A stretch of 64,000 bases of DNA, taken from positions 8,705,209 to 8,769,208 of the forward strand of contig NC_087065.1 of NCBI RefSeq assembly GCF_963678635.1, written 5' to 3'. A program made the position numbers and the translations under genes. Source of the DNA: Symsagittifera roscoffensis (lineage: Eukaryota; Xenacoelomorpha; Acoela; Convolutidae). Every line of letters starts with the position of its first letter. Positions within the stretch are counted from its first letter, which is position 1. Below the pieces are notes generated by a model. The model saw only the letters and a list, made by a program, of their open reading frames with translations, made no database searches and was not told the DNA's origin. Shown here piece by piece: positions 25,591-38,297 of the stretch.

Positions 25591-26328
25591 ACATGATTGA
25601 AATATTGTTAAAATATTAATGTTTGTTTTCTCTTTTTAAATCTTTTGCATAGCTTTTTTTTATTTTAACGTTAGGGATTGTGAATCTTCGTCAAACAAAG
25701 AAAAATGTGTTTGCTAATCAAATCAGATGAAAATGATACTGAAATGGGTTCAAGCTTTCCGTAAATGGTTTATGCTGGTTTTAACTCTTCACTCCGTACG
25801 CAAATTAAGTCAAAATCCAAATGGCGACATTTTAAATTAAATTTTGTTTTTTGCTACAATCAATATTGAATCCATTTAGTTTTTCAAATAACAATACGTG
25901 TAAAGTGTAAATATTTTTTGAATAGATGAGTATACTCAATTTTTTGCATTGTAGAAGAAGCTTGCTGATCTGCCTATTTTAAGGAAATTGTATCACAAGT
26001 TGGATATCGGAAGTATTTGAAGAAGTTTACGTGAATGATTTGATTACCGTATCGTAGAAATTTTACCAAATGATCTTAAATTTACCAAATTTTTACAAAC
26101 CTAATTCATACACGAAGTCTCTATCTTTTAGATCAGTTTCGCGCAGGAAGATCTTTTTTATATTTTAACTTCAACTATTGGTTAAATATTCACAGAAAAA
26201 GTTCACGGAATTGTTTTGCATCTCAGCCATATTTTTCGAAAAAAAAAATGATTATCTTTGAGGTAAATGTTTCAAATTTAATTGTTCCATTCAAAAGAAA
26301 TGTAAATGCTCGATTCAAACACAAGTTA

Positions 26329-26377
26329 TCATTGTCATTGTCATTGTCATCGTCATTGCCATTGTCATTGTCATTGT
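26329..26377. repeat. hexanucleotide microsatellite (TCATTG)n
   Basis: About eight units of TCATTG, two of them altered (TCATCG, CCATTG). Confidence 0.9.
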
Positions 26378-29300
26378 ATAGTTGGTGTCTCGGTTCCTAA
26401 ATAAAACTTTTCGTTTGATGATTTTCTGGAGTGGTTCTAGAATAACTGATTCTGGACTTACCACGGGCAACTAATAAGCAATGTTGCAAAATTGATCAAA
26501 ATGAATCATGATTTTTTGTTTTTTGTCTATTTTGCATACAAACGTCATTGATATCTTGCTTATTGACTTTGATCTGTATGATTGTCAAGTCTGCATTAGT
26601 GCAATAAGAAATAAGTTTATCGCAGAGAGTGTTACGTTCATGAGCGTAGAAACAACGTCATTTTCCTATGTAATTACTGTGAGTTACAAATCCCAGGTCA
26701 ATAATGAACTTCGCGGCGCAGTCAGGTTTTTCAAAGAATCATTTTTCAACTAACTAGGTTGAAACTTATTTTCAAGATTGAAGCTTGAATACCTTGTGGC
26801 GTCCATTTTTTAAAATCGCGGTCTGCGCAAAGAAACATTGGTAAACCTTCAACTCATCTGTTAGTTAATAGTTTTCTTCCTCCTCTTCGCAGTTTTTTTT
26901 TTCAATTCAGCAACAAAAACTCTCGTTTTACTACCTTTTAACCCTTGATCTTTCTAGCAATTCTGTTGAAATAAATAAAAGCTCGGAAAAAATTTCTCAC
27001 ACGATACACTTTTACTGCATTTGAGGTAGACTTTACGTGCTTCTTGCTCGTATGGAATCTCGTTTACTACCGATTGCAAGTAAAATAATTACAATCTGGA
27101 CAAGAAATATCTGCTCAAACACAAATTTATGGGCGTTGAATGGAATTTTGCCGCCTATCATTCCTACCTAATTACTTTGAAATTTTGGGAGAAAGGATTT
27201 TTTTTTTCAAATTGTTTTACATTTTATAGGAAAGTTTTTTTTAAAATTCAAACTGAATTTATTCCTATTTGCTGTTGCTTTAGGAAACTCAGTCAAACAG
27301 AAGCGAGTTTTTGTTTACCAATTGGAGATGAAGTCAGTTATAAATAACCTGAAAACGCGCGACGAGTGAAAGCGCATAACGAGCGCTTTTTATATGTTAA
27401 TTTACTTGTGTTGAAAAAAAACGGCCAATTTTAAACTTTAATTGACCGTCAGTGTCTAATATTGCACAAAAAATTTCAGCATGGACATTTACCGGCAGTG
27501 TTTACTTGAGAACGCACTCAATTATAAGAATTGAATTACTGAGAGTCAAAGGTAATTGGAAGAGATCGGTGGAGTCCCTAGTTAAGCTGGACGGATGACC
27601 AGACGTTTCAAATGACAGTTATCGAAAGAATAATTTCTTTAATATCTATCTAGGATCTGTATCTTTACTCTAAACTTTAAAAAAAAACCTGAATATTATG
27701 CTCGAAGAACTGCTTAATGGAACTGAATAAAAAGATGGCGACGGAGTGGGGAGAATTGTGTGATCATAAAAGGCACAGAAGAAAGCAGGAAGTGATAACG
27801 CCAAAGTAGTTTTGTCGGGTATGACCTAAAGCTTATTGATAAGAGTTTCCAATCGATAGCCTTGAATTGCCCTTTTGGATGACCAAAAATGATTATCAAT
27901 CAAGTTTCAGGTAACAAAAATTGTTTATAATAATTTTTTTTGTACAATTCTTTACGTACCAAAAAATTTCATGAACTCTAAACTACATATTTTTTTCATA
28001 TATGGAAAAAATTTTCAGCAATTTTGATTTATGCTAATTGTGTTCGAGTTGCTTTTGTTTCACGAAGCTTTCGATACACACGAAGCTACAGAGTCTAAGT
28101 GTGGAGTTTCAGCTGCTTGCTTCTGTGTTTCTTAAGGTAATTCATCTTTGATGTTTGTTAATTTTTTTCGGTCAAAAAGCGTTAACTTGGATCAATATGT
28201 CAACATGCGTTTACTTGGATTGATAGCATATCAACTATGTTAAAATTCAAGCTTTATTAACTTTTTTTCATTATTTTACATGTCTTCAATTTAACTCAAT
28301 TAAAAAACGTATGTCGTTGGTTTTTTTGATGAAATTTCTTGAAGTCCAGTGTGATGTCACTATTTTAGTTACAATTAATAAAAAAAGTAGTATACGTTGC
28401 AACCAACCAAAATTGGTGGGGGGGGGGGGGAGGAGGGAGATGTCCTCCAGGTAGTAAGATACAGATAGATTTCCTGGCCAGCGCCTCATGTATTAACGTA
28501 GCGAATAGGTTTCCCAATGCATTAAGATAGCCTATAAGTTTCAGAGTTTCGAATGCTAAGTTTCAGATGACAAGTTTTGTTAGCGCCCGATTTCGTCAAA
28601 TCAGCTTTGTTCAGATTCTGAAAATTTAAACAGATGACTTCCTAAGCCAACAGATGTCAGTTTTTGAATGCAAACGCAGCGTTTCAACAAAACAAACAAA
28701 ACAAACGGTTGAAAAAAATTTAATTACAGAGAAAAAGTGTCAATTTATTGCATTGTGTACAAACTTGCCACAAATATATATAAATAGCGCCAAGTACCTT
28801 GAAAGACATTATAGATAATCGAAACTGCTCTAAGCTTTTCTTGACAATCTTTTTTTAAGCCTTTTCAAGCTATTTTACCCGCTTCTTCAGAACGATATAC
28901 GTTTTTTAGTCCTACTCTGATAAATCCAAAAAAGGAGATTCTGTGTCCATTTTGAGCACTTCCAACTTAAAATCACAAAATCTAACGAAAAAATTTTTTT
29001 TTGTAGAATTCCAACGTTATCAACTGTGCATATTGCAGTATGAAGAATTGTATAATTATTGCTTCTGATGTTGTTGAGTAGATTTGACAAACTCTACTGC
29101 TTACAAGTCTTTAGCTACATTATTGTGTCTCTTGAAATTTTGGTTGTTGATAGCGTCATGAGTGTTTTCGTCACCAATATACTGAATCAAAAATGCTTTA
29201 GTTTATCCATTACTTGATAAGCATGGGGCTATTTCCTAGCAACTTCAATGATCTGGCTATCTATGGTTTTGGACCTCATTTTGAGCTTTTCATCGGTTCG

Positions 29301-29650
29301 CGTCATAGTCTCTGACTCATTGGTTGCAATGCTCTCATTTTTTTGCAAGCAGCTGAGCATCATCCATATCAAACTTCGCAAAACGGGTTGAAGCTATGGG
29401 ATCACGGCTTCATGCCCGTACAAGTGTTCTACGCTCCTAAGACTTTCAATTTTCAGCTCAAAACAGAATTCTTCAGGGTTAAGATCAAACAAGCTCACCT
29501 AAGTTGGTTCTTAGACTTATTTTTTTTACGAGAAAGCAAGTTGGTTTATCCTAGAAGCTCTACAAGCAGGTTATGTTAACTTAAAAGCCAACTGCAGCAT
29601 TTTTGCCAGTTTCGGGCCTCATTTTGTGCTTGTTATCGGTACGGGTCATT

Positions 29651-29705
29651 AATTTTGCAAGCAGCTGACCAACTAAAGGCTTTTGCAAGCAGCTGACCAA
29701 CTAAA
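29651..29705. repeat. tandem duplication of a ~29-bp unit
   Basis: TTTTGCAAGCAGCTGACCAA plus CTAAA occurs twice back to back. A third related site (TTTTGCAAGCAGCTGAGCAT) lies at 29341. Confidence 0.8.
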
Positions 29706-30401
29706 ATATTCTCATCACCGGCTTTGAAGAGTGCAGTTGGTTAAGAGTGCAGTGTTTCAAAGCTTAAATTCGATAATAATGTTGTACGACTACATATTAT
29801 TTGAAAAAAATGATGCCTGTTTCAGTTTGATTCACGAAAAAAAATGATTAATAATATAAACACGAAAAAAAATATAATAATAATAATATATATTAAAGTT
29901 AAAAGGGTATGTTCTCCGAGCTTTCCCGGGCTGACCAAAAACGGTAATATTGCAATTTTTATTCACGAAAAATGCTAATCATATACTTTTTATGCAATAT
30001 CATAAGTCCAGAAGTTTGTGCTTGGAAGGACTCTAAGAAGTTGCTTTTCATATAAATTGTATGACTTTGGCTTGGTAAAACGTAGAGTAACCACATTTTT
30101 GCCAGAAGTGAAATTTGAAACGCTATGGAAACAACCTGAATTATTTCACAAAAGTCTTAGACTAATGATATAATGAAAGAATCAAACTTTTAAATTTTGT
30201 GAACATTTTTTTTGGTTGATCAATTTACTTTCAATTAATCTGATATTGACCAAGGCATATACATTAACCAAACAAACGGTTGCTGGGATCATTTATGAGA
30301 TAAACTATCCAGAGAAATGGAAAAAAGTCCAAAATTTGTGTATCTAGAACTATAAAATACACACAAACAATTAAGGTGCACGCAGAAAGAAAATAGAAAA
30401 A

Positions 30402-33400
30402 CATTACGAGGCCAAACAGTGCATTATGTTTATTTTAAGTGCACTTCGCTAGAGGCCAACATCAGATTTTTTGTGGAATCTGCAACTTTGCTATTTTTCG
30501 TTGTTTTTTCCGCTGTTTTGTATTCCACAAACGGAAAGCTTAAGCACTGCACCGCTCAAAAACGCACACTAAAGAGGCGAATTTGAGGAACCCTCAGCAA
30601 GCGTTGCAGAATGCAGAACAGTTTGTGGAGTTCACACAAAAATAATAAGACATATGTACAGTTAAAATAAGCTGTTGCTTAAACCGCAAATGTAAGCGGA
30701 AACCGCAGGTTGTGAGCGAAATCCCCATAACATAAATGGAATGCGCAATTTGTATGGGGAATCCGCGTTTTTCTTGCGGATTCCCTTACATATGTGCATC
30801 TATGCAGTAGCGTCTTACATTATATCTTTTATTTGCTATGTGGTCACCAGCAAGTTCAATCACAATTACTAAATTGATCAGCTACTAGTTGAAATACCAA
30901 ACAACGATTACATTCCTGCCCCTGACTTTGATCTCAATTCCTATCAAACACCTATTTTCGATCTCTCAACTCCCGTCAAGCAACCAACATCGATCTCCTT
31001 TCCTGTGATCTGAATTCCTGATTTTTCCTCATCACGCCAACACATTTTTTTTATTACCGGACAGCATGAAGTGTATTCTGATCTAATTGAGAGACCATAT
31101 GCTCCATGATGCCAACCAGAAAACAACAACTTTCTAGTTGAGTTTCAAATTATTTAGGGTAAAATTTCTATTGTAACACCACTGGCCAGAACACAAGAAT
31201 CAAGAAAAACTTGCATTTCTGCCCAAACAAAATTACAACAAATTCAAGTACGAAAAAGCCAAACGGTCCATTGAACTAGTCTATTGGCAAGACCACGTAC
31301 CCTTTAGGCCTGGCTCAAAGTCCGTTCACCACACTCTTTAATTTTATCTAGGATTAGTAATTGATACGAAATTATCAAGATAACAAAAACGTAAAAAGTA
31401 GGTTTTAATCGGAAAGAACATCATATCAAAACACAGGAAAGCTCATGCGCGAACTTTACCTTGACTCAGTAGTAAATCCGTCGGGAGTTTTTTTGAACAT
31501 TAAATCTGAATCTCTTCAGAAGTCAACAAATCTCAACAAAAATCAAAAGTCTGGCAAAAACTTTAAACGGCAGCCTATTTCTATTCAACAATAAATGTGA
31601 CCATACCAATTTGTACAAGACTGAAGCCGTAACAAAAAATTTTATCTCTAAGAACTTATACTTTCAGGACTCTGATTAAAAAACAAACTAATAATTGAAT
31701 AGACGGTAAAATTTTCTGACCTCATTTTTTTAAAATCTGAAAATTTGAAAAACCTATTAAAAACAAGCTAAAATTGACTTCACTTTCCCGACAAGCCAGA
31801 TGATGAATTTTTCAGTTTTTTAAGAAAAACTGATTTCATCTTTTTCTTACACTGTAAAAATTATTTTTATACTGTAAAAATAAAAAAAAATAGCTACAAT
31901 TGGTTACTTTATCACGAAAAACTGCAGAGCAAATTAACTACCTGGCAAACAGCAAAAAACTCCCTGAAAATTAAAATTGGAGAATAAAAGTAGTGTTTTG
32001 ACAACAAAACATAACTTTTTGATCATAGACTCCAAAATGTATCCCATGCAAACATTCTGTAAAAGTTTTGTGCAAGATCCAACAGTTATTTAGGAATTGA
32101 TAATTTTTTTAATTTAGAGTTTTCTGAGGTTATACGCTACTACGCAGATTTCAAATAAGTTTCAATAAAAAAAAGGGTGTTTCGACAACAAAAACGTAAT
32201 TTTTTGATGTAAAATCACACCAATTGGTTTATAAGAAGATCTGGCAAAATAAGATTTCTCTTTCGTTTTTGTACCGAAACTTATACCAAACCGTCTAGTT
32301 TCTCAGTTTTCAGAAAATGTTTTGAATTCATCCGTTTCCTTTCTGCCTAATTTTGTGTTCTTCTAATCATTCGTCGTAATAGCTGGTGTTTAAATGCCAG
32401 CTTGAAAGGTCACTGAATCAATCTTGTCGGTTGCATCGTTGGTTAAGTATTGTTTTTAGGACAGGTGTAAGGCTTTGGACTGCTAATTGAGTTCGATCTC
32501 CGTGCACGGGATCAAATCTTGTCTTTATCAAATTATTTTTGAGTGAATACAAATTAGTTTTCGATTTATTCAACCTTTTTTTTGAAATTTTGCAATTTAA
32601 AACGACATATGTTGTAATGAATTGTACTCTCTAAAAGAGAGGCACTACTTGGATAGAGTGGTGTCTTTAAATTAACCAGCTATCCTATATGTATAGCTCT
32701 AAAATTGTTCAATAATTATGTATTAGCCATTCAGAAAATTGTTGCATCATAAATTCAAACAATTTTTTTATTCGTTTTTCCTAAACCTTCCCCTGTCACT
32801 GTTTCTTGATAGGATAGATAATGAAAACTGCGTAAATTGACTAAAAAAATGACAAATGAGTTAAGCCAGTTTTGGTTATTAAAATGTAGGTTAAATTGAA
32901 GCGAGCAATTTTTTGAATACACAATACTCTTATTACATTTTTTAATTGAAAAATTTCTTACTTAATTTGTTTCGTGTGATTTTTGAAATGAACAGTTTAT
33001 AAGAAATTTGGTTTTCAAATTATTACTTGATATACGCATGCGGGATCTATCAATGTTGCTTTTTCGATGGACCACTCTATGGTACTAGTACCCATAGTGT
33101 AAACTGGGTTTGCTTTCATCTCATCTCAAATACTGCCGCCATGATTAAACATCACTCTCGACTCATCTCAATTTTACCCTCATGATTTAAATTCACTCTA
33201 TCATCTCATCATGAAAACTGCCTTTGAATTGAATTCAGTCTGCACAAACTAAATTAGTATTTGGGATTGATGGATTCCCAAGCTTCGGCGATATGCTGTG
33301 CGTTAAGGTTCCCCTTAACTGCTGTATATGATGTAATCCAACGGATTAAACTAATGAATTCATTCGGTGTTGTGTTTTCAAACCTATGATCCCAAAAATT

Positions 33401-33907
33401 GCTTGATGTTGTATGTATCCCAAATACTAAAGGGTGACATCCCCGGATTTAATTAACTAATGTTATAAGATTTTTTCGTGGATTTATATGACAATGGTTG
33501 AGCCATTGCTTTTAAGTTCCGCATTGCTCTGGACAAGAAATCCAGATCTAGTTTTTAATTGTTAATACGCAAATTCATTAATAAATAAAACTTGGAATCA
33601 ACTTACAAATTGCGGAGTTCGCTTACAATTCTGGGTTCCACCTTCAAATTTTACGGATTCAATTCACTTTTGCGGATTTCACTTACAGTTGCGGAAACCA
33701 GAACAACTTCGCTTTTTACGGAATCAGCGACAACAAATGTGCCGACAAAGTTTGCGTTACAAGTGTTTGTACTCGGATTCGACAAAATTCTTGTAGGTGG
33801 AAACGACCTACAATTTGGAACATGTTTAACGATTTCTCTCTGGAATCCAGGAACATACAGCAAAAACAATTGTGCGCCTATTCAGAGCACAGTCTAGCCT
33901 CGTAATG
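30402..33907. mobile_element. 3.5-kb TIR element with GCGGAATCC subterminal arrays, copy 1
   Basis: The left end CATTACGAGGCCAAACAGTG is matched in inverse orientation by the right end ...AGTCTAGCCTCGTAATG, giving imperfect terminal inverted repeats of about 20 bp. Subterminal stretches (30470-30800 and 33590-33800) carry repeated (T)GCGGAATCC(A/G)C-like boxes about 20 bp apart. Both end regions match the copy at 60557-61917. No transposase frame was seen inside, so it appears non-autonomous. Arrays of short motifs next to the ends are typical of transposase-binding regions in hAT and some other superfamilies. No clear target duplication was found. Confidence 0.6.
32430..32524 (+). pseudogene. 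tRNA-Ser(GCT)-like relic
   Basis: It contains GTTGGTTAAG (D-arm-like), TTTGGACTGCTAAT (anticodon arm of tRNA-Ser with anticodon GCT), GTGCACG (variable-arm-like) and GGGATCAAATCTTGTC (T-arm-like, degenerate). About 24 extra bases separate the D-arm-like part from the anticodon arm. It cannot fold as a normal tRNA, so it is a pseudogene or part of a tRNA-derived SINE. Confidence 0.45.
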
Positions 33908-34350
33908 AATGTTATTTTGAGTACTGAACATTTGTTCGAAAAATGTTCGTTTGAGTTTGTTTGGCGGTCAAAAAAACTGAAATTGTTTTGGGTGTTTTTT
34001 GAACAATTTTAGTGCTAACTTGATCCTTAGTTCTCTTTAACCAAAAATGTGAAGACAATTGTGAAGACTTCTCGGAAAAAAAGCTGTGAAACAAAACATT
34101 CAAACTGTAAGCCACTATGTTGAATTCACCGATTGCTGGGCACCCGGGTTGTCCTCCATACATCGAAAATGCTTATCATACAATGAAATACAATTGTATG
34201 AAAAAACGCTTGTCATACAATTGTCTTATAGTTTCGAGAAATGGTTGATTTCTGCGATTTTTTTTATTCTAATGAAACAGTCCGGAGATGATAAAACCCA
34301 GGTTTTTGTTTTTTTGAAAAAAATGCTCATCATACAATTCCCATATAAGG
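33908..34350. other. short gene-free spacer
   Basis: Contains several ATCATACAATT-type strings that recur within the tandem duplication to the right. No gene was seen. Confidence 0.4.
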
Positions 34351-35163
34351 AAACTGTATGACTAACTTTTTTTTATTGGCGACACAAAATTGTTTTCCAG
34401 TAATTTTGAAGCTCCCCAATGTTTTTTCTGATTTTTTTATCAACTGCAAATCGATTTTTGTACTCAAACAAATTTCATCCGATAATTTTTTTTTGCTTGC
34501 AGACTTAGTTTTTTTTGTGTGCATAAAGGTAGTCTTGAATACACTCGTTGTTTTTTTCTCCTTTCCGCTTCAAATTTTTTTTCAAAAGCGCTGACAACCC
34601 ATATTTCTTTTTTATGGCATATTTATGCATGCCTTGATCATTGTCTGATAAATTGAAAACTTTTGCCACAATTTAAAGTTTGTTACTTCCGTTATATTTA
34701 AAATGAAGACTTAAGACAGTTCAGGTCTTTTTCTATGAACTGTAAATACAAAACCGTCAAACCTTTGGTGCTTTGAGTAAAGCAAGTAAATTAATTTTTT
34801 TTAAATAAATTTTTTGGTTCATGAAAAAATACTCATCATACAATTTTCATAGGTGGAAGAACGCTTATCATAGAAATTTCATACAATTTTCTGTACGTAT
34901 GTAATTTTATGGTAAGATGTTTTTCTTTTATGGAGATTGAATGATAATAAGTTTTGGTCAACCCGGGCTCCCAAGTTGCGACAGTTTTTCTTATACAAAC
35001 TTGAGTCTGACTTGGTACTTTCAACTACACGAATTTTTATGGTCAACTTATCGTTCGAGTCGATAAATAATCTTGTCGAAGGCTTTTGCACGGGTCGTGA
35101 TGCTCACTTTATGTTTCGACTTTCAAAGGCGAGTATATGTCTGTGCCCCACCGAAAAAGAATA

Positions 35164-35340
35164 GTCGAGAGAGGGGTAAGAGTCGAGCACAAATTCGAAA
35201 CATACCTCGAGCACGGTCGAAAACACCTCGAGCACGGTCGAATCATACCTCAAGTACGGTTGAGCACGCTCGAAACAAACTTTGAGCACCATCGAGCACA
35301 GTCGAGCACGTTCGAAATATACCGCGAGCACGGTCGAAAA
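35164..35340. repeat. TCGAGCACGGTCGA minisatellite, first array of unit 1
   Basis: About ten imperfect copies of TCGAGCACGGTCGAAACATA-like units, with CG and AG variants and variable spacers. Each core contains TCGA twice. Frames translated from it (Arg/His/Glu-rich) are artefacts of the repeat. Confidence 0.8.
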
Positions 35341-35604
35341 AAAACTGATTGTCCCAGGGTAATTCGGAATCCAAAAGACAAAATTCTTTCAAATTTTACT
35401 GATTTTGGGGAAAAAAATTGACATACTGCAAACCAGTGTTCCAAAAGATGGAAAATAATAGCTCAAAATCTTTACACAACATTTAAGTTGCAAATAACTC
35501 TAATCATTGCATTCTGATAAAAAAAAACGATAAAAAGTTACCCGAAAAAAAAAACAAAGTGTAACGTTTAAACTTGGAAAACTCATGTTGTTTCAAAGCC
35601 GAAA

Positions 35605-35800
35605 CATGCTCGAATTCGGTCGAGCACAGTCGAAACATATCTTGCTTGGGTCGAGCACGGTCGAGCACAATTTCTGTTCGGTCGAGCACAGTCGAAACAT
35701 ACCTTGCTTGGGTCGAGCACAGTTGAGTCCATTTGCTTAGGTGGAAACATGCCGAATTTTGGTCGACCACGGTCAAAACATACCAATTTTTGGTCCAGTA
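35605..35800. repeat. TCGAGCACAGTCGA minisatellite, second array of unit 1
   Basis: Same core as the first array but with the longer spacer AACATACCTTGCTTGGG between cores. The array decays at its right end. Confidence 0.75.
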
Positions 35801-36630
35801 GAGACAAAGCGAGCACCTGCACCCAAGTAATTATAATTTTTAAATCTCAAACATGAATCCGAGAGGTTTTTGATATCTCCAAAAATTGATTTGAAACGTA
35901 TGGACCAACATGCTCGAAGTTTTTTGAGTACTGTTTGGATCATATGCAAATCATAAAAAAACTGGCCGGCAAAAGAAAACGTTTCCAATTTATTTTAACA
36001 TATTTACATAAGTATTTTTACATGGGTCTAAATTATCAATAATTTCCAAACCGAAAATAACTAAACCTAGCACATTTTTAAAAACAAATTTTGTGCAGAA
36101 TTTGAAACTCCGATTTGTTTTAAGATGTTTGTTTGGGCTGGTACTTTTTTCAACGTATCATTTTTTCAATATCACGTCGGAAATAGAAAACAGAGATGAC
36201 CGCATTCGACCAGCATAAATGGTTGAAAACGTGAAAACGTATCAATTAGCATAAACCTGATAGATAAACTTCTCAGAAATACACAAGAATAATCGTAATT
36301 CGTTCAAATTTGCGTTTCTTAGAAATAGAAAAATGAGTATTTGGGAAAATATGCAATCAAGAAGCAGATGAAACTTCTAAAACTATAATTTGTAGTCAGT
36401 CACGCCCGACCGGTAATGGCTTTAACCGAGCCCTACTCATCGAGCAAATTACTTTATGTGTATAAAAAACTGTTATTTATACTGTTTCTTTTGTGTACAA
36501 TAATTTTTATTTCTACAATATGAATGAAGTTTCAGTTTCAGATTTTATGCTAGTCGATAGGGTTTTCAATTTCCAAACTTTTATGCATGTCGAGCGGTCA
36601 CTGTAAAAGGACCACAACATTGGGTAATTA

Positions 36631-36826
36631 TTAGCAGTTAATTTCACTTCGTCTGAAAACAATTTCAAAGAAGTTGAAAGGCTCTCCTTTGACAGGTCTT
36701 GTGGTCATGTTCGGATCCCAAGATATTGTTTTGAAGCCCTGTTTGTACAGCTGCTGGACTACTTGGACGTAAATACGAATATACGTTGACACCCTGTGAA
36801 ACTCTACTCCAATTTGTAGCACGTTT
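36631..36826 (-). pseudogene. duplicated terminal exon of the METTL24-like gene
   Basis: Identical to 39128-39323, including the stop codon (TTA at 36631-36633 on plus). The duplication breakpoint removed the true acceptor and first bases of exon 6. The 13-bp repeat at the junction creates CTACAG on the minus strand immediately before AAACGTGCTACAAATT. Splicing there would leave one base before the codon AAC, the same phase as real exon 6 (without Gly-Ser-Leu-Arg). The preceding sequence is purine-rich, so use as an acceptor is doubtful. Either a pseudo-exon or an alternative last exon. Confidence 0.7.
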
Positions 36827-37660
36827 CTGTAGCACGTTTCTCAAACTGTATGACTAACTTTTTTTTTATTGGCGACACAAAACTGTTTTCCAGTAACTTT
36901 GAAGCTCCCCAATGTTTTTTCTGAATTTTTTATCAACTGCAAATCGATTTTTGTACTCAAACAAATTTCATCCGATAATTTTTTTTTGCTTGCAGACTTA
37001 GTTTTTTTTGTGTGCATAAAGGTAGTCTTGAATACACTCGTTGTTTTTTTTTCTCCTTTCCGCTTCAAATTTTTTTTCAAAAGCGCTGACAACTCATATT
37101 TCTTTTTTATGGCATGTTTATGCATGCCTTGATCATTGTCTGATAAATTGAAAACTTTTGCCACAATTTAAAGTTTGTTACTTCCGTTATATTTAAAATG
37201 AAGACTTAAGACAGTTCAGGTCTTTTTCTATGAACTGTAAATACAAAAACCGTCAAACCTTTGGTGCTTTGAGTAAAGCAATTAAATTAATTTTTTTTTA
37301 AATAAATTTTTTGGTTCATGAAAAAATACTCATCATACAATTTTCATAGGTGGAAGAACGCTTATCATAGAAATTTCATACAATTTTTTGTACGTATGGA
37401 ATTTTATGGTAAGATGTTTTTCTTTTATGGAGATTGAATGATAATAAGTTTTGGTCAACCCGAGCTCCCAAGTTACGACAGTTTTTCTTATACAAACTTG
37501 AGTCTGACTTGGTAGTTTCAACTACACGAATTTTTATGGTCAACTTATCGTTCGAGTCGATAAATAATCTTGTCGAAGGCTTTTGCACAGGTCGTGATGC
37601 TCACTTTATGTTTCGACTTTCAAAGGCGAGTATATGTCTGTGCCCCACCGAAAAAGAATA

Positions 37661-37837
37661 GTCGAGAGAGGGGTAAGAGTCGAGCACAAATTCGAAACAT
37701 ACCTCGAGCACGGTCGAAAACACCTCGAGCACGGTCGAATCATACCTCAAGTACGGTTGAGCACGCTCGAAACAAACTTTGAGCACCATCGAGCACAGTC
37801 GAGCACGTTCGAAATATACCGCGAGCACGGTCGAAAA
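37661..37837. repeat. TCGAGCACGGTCGA minisatellite, first array of unit 2
   Basis: Near-identical to 35164-35340. The array was present before the 2.49-kb duplication. Confidence 0.8.
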
Positions 37838-38101
37838 AAAACTGATTGTCCCAGGGTAATTCGGAATCCAAAAGACAAAATTCTTTCAAATTTTACTGAT
37901 TTTGGGGGAAAAAATTGACATACTGCAAACCAGTGTTCCAAAAGATGGAAAATAATAGCTCAAAATCTTTACACAGCATTTAAGTTGCAAATAACTCTAA
38001 TCATTGCATTCTGATAAAAAAAAACGATAAAAAGTTACCCGAAAAAAAAAACAAAGTGTAACGTTTAAACTTGGAAAACTCATGTTGTTTCAAAGCCGAA
38101 A

Positions 38102-38297
38102 CATGCCCGAATTCGGTCAAGCACAGTCGAAATATATCTTGCTTGGGTCGAGCACGGTCGAGCACAATTTCTGTTCGGTCGAGCACAGTCGAAACATACC
38201 TTGCTTGGGTCGAGCACAGTTGAGTCCATTTGCTTAGGTGGAAACATACCGAATTTTGGTCGACCACGGTCAAAACATACCAATTTTTGGTCCAGTA
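38102..38297. repeat. TCGAGCACAGTCGA minisatellite, second array of unit 2
   Basis: Copy of 35605-35800 with several substitutions (for example GGTCAAGCAC for GGTCGAGCAC). Confidence 0.75.

Larger units (their letters stand above)
25591..30401. other. gene-free stretch with simple repeats
   Basis: No gene was recognised. Frames such as 26508-26753 and 28887-29090 show no family signature. The stretch includes the TCATTG microsatellite, a poly-G run near 28417-28430 and the small duplication at 29651-29705. Confidence 0.4.
34351..36842. repeat. 2.49-kb tandem duplication, unit 1
   Basis: It begins at AAACTGTATGACTAAC and ends in CACGTTTCTC just before the same AAACTGTATGACTAAC starts unit 2. 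It is collinear with 36843-39330 with an offset of about 2493-2497 bp. By eye the non-coding parts differ by roughly 2 percent (substitutions and 1-3 bp indels). Read on the gene's strand, the unit contains a copy of terminal exon 6, the 3' UTR with polyadenylation signal (36506-36511), and downstream DNA including minisatellite stretches. A 13-bp sequence, GTAGCACGTTTCT, is doubled at its right edge. Confidence 0.9.

Noticed and set aside
34358-34594. Hydrophobic 78-codon frame repeated at 36869-37132
   Set aside because: Phe/Val-rich from T runs, opposite strand also open, no start context or family; repetition is due to the tandem duplication.
35073-35822. Overlapping Arg/Ser/Cys-rich frames (also at 37570-38319)
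   Set aside because: They occur on both strands over the TCGAGCAC minisatellite and only look conserved because the 2.49-kb unit is duplicated.
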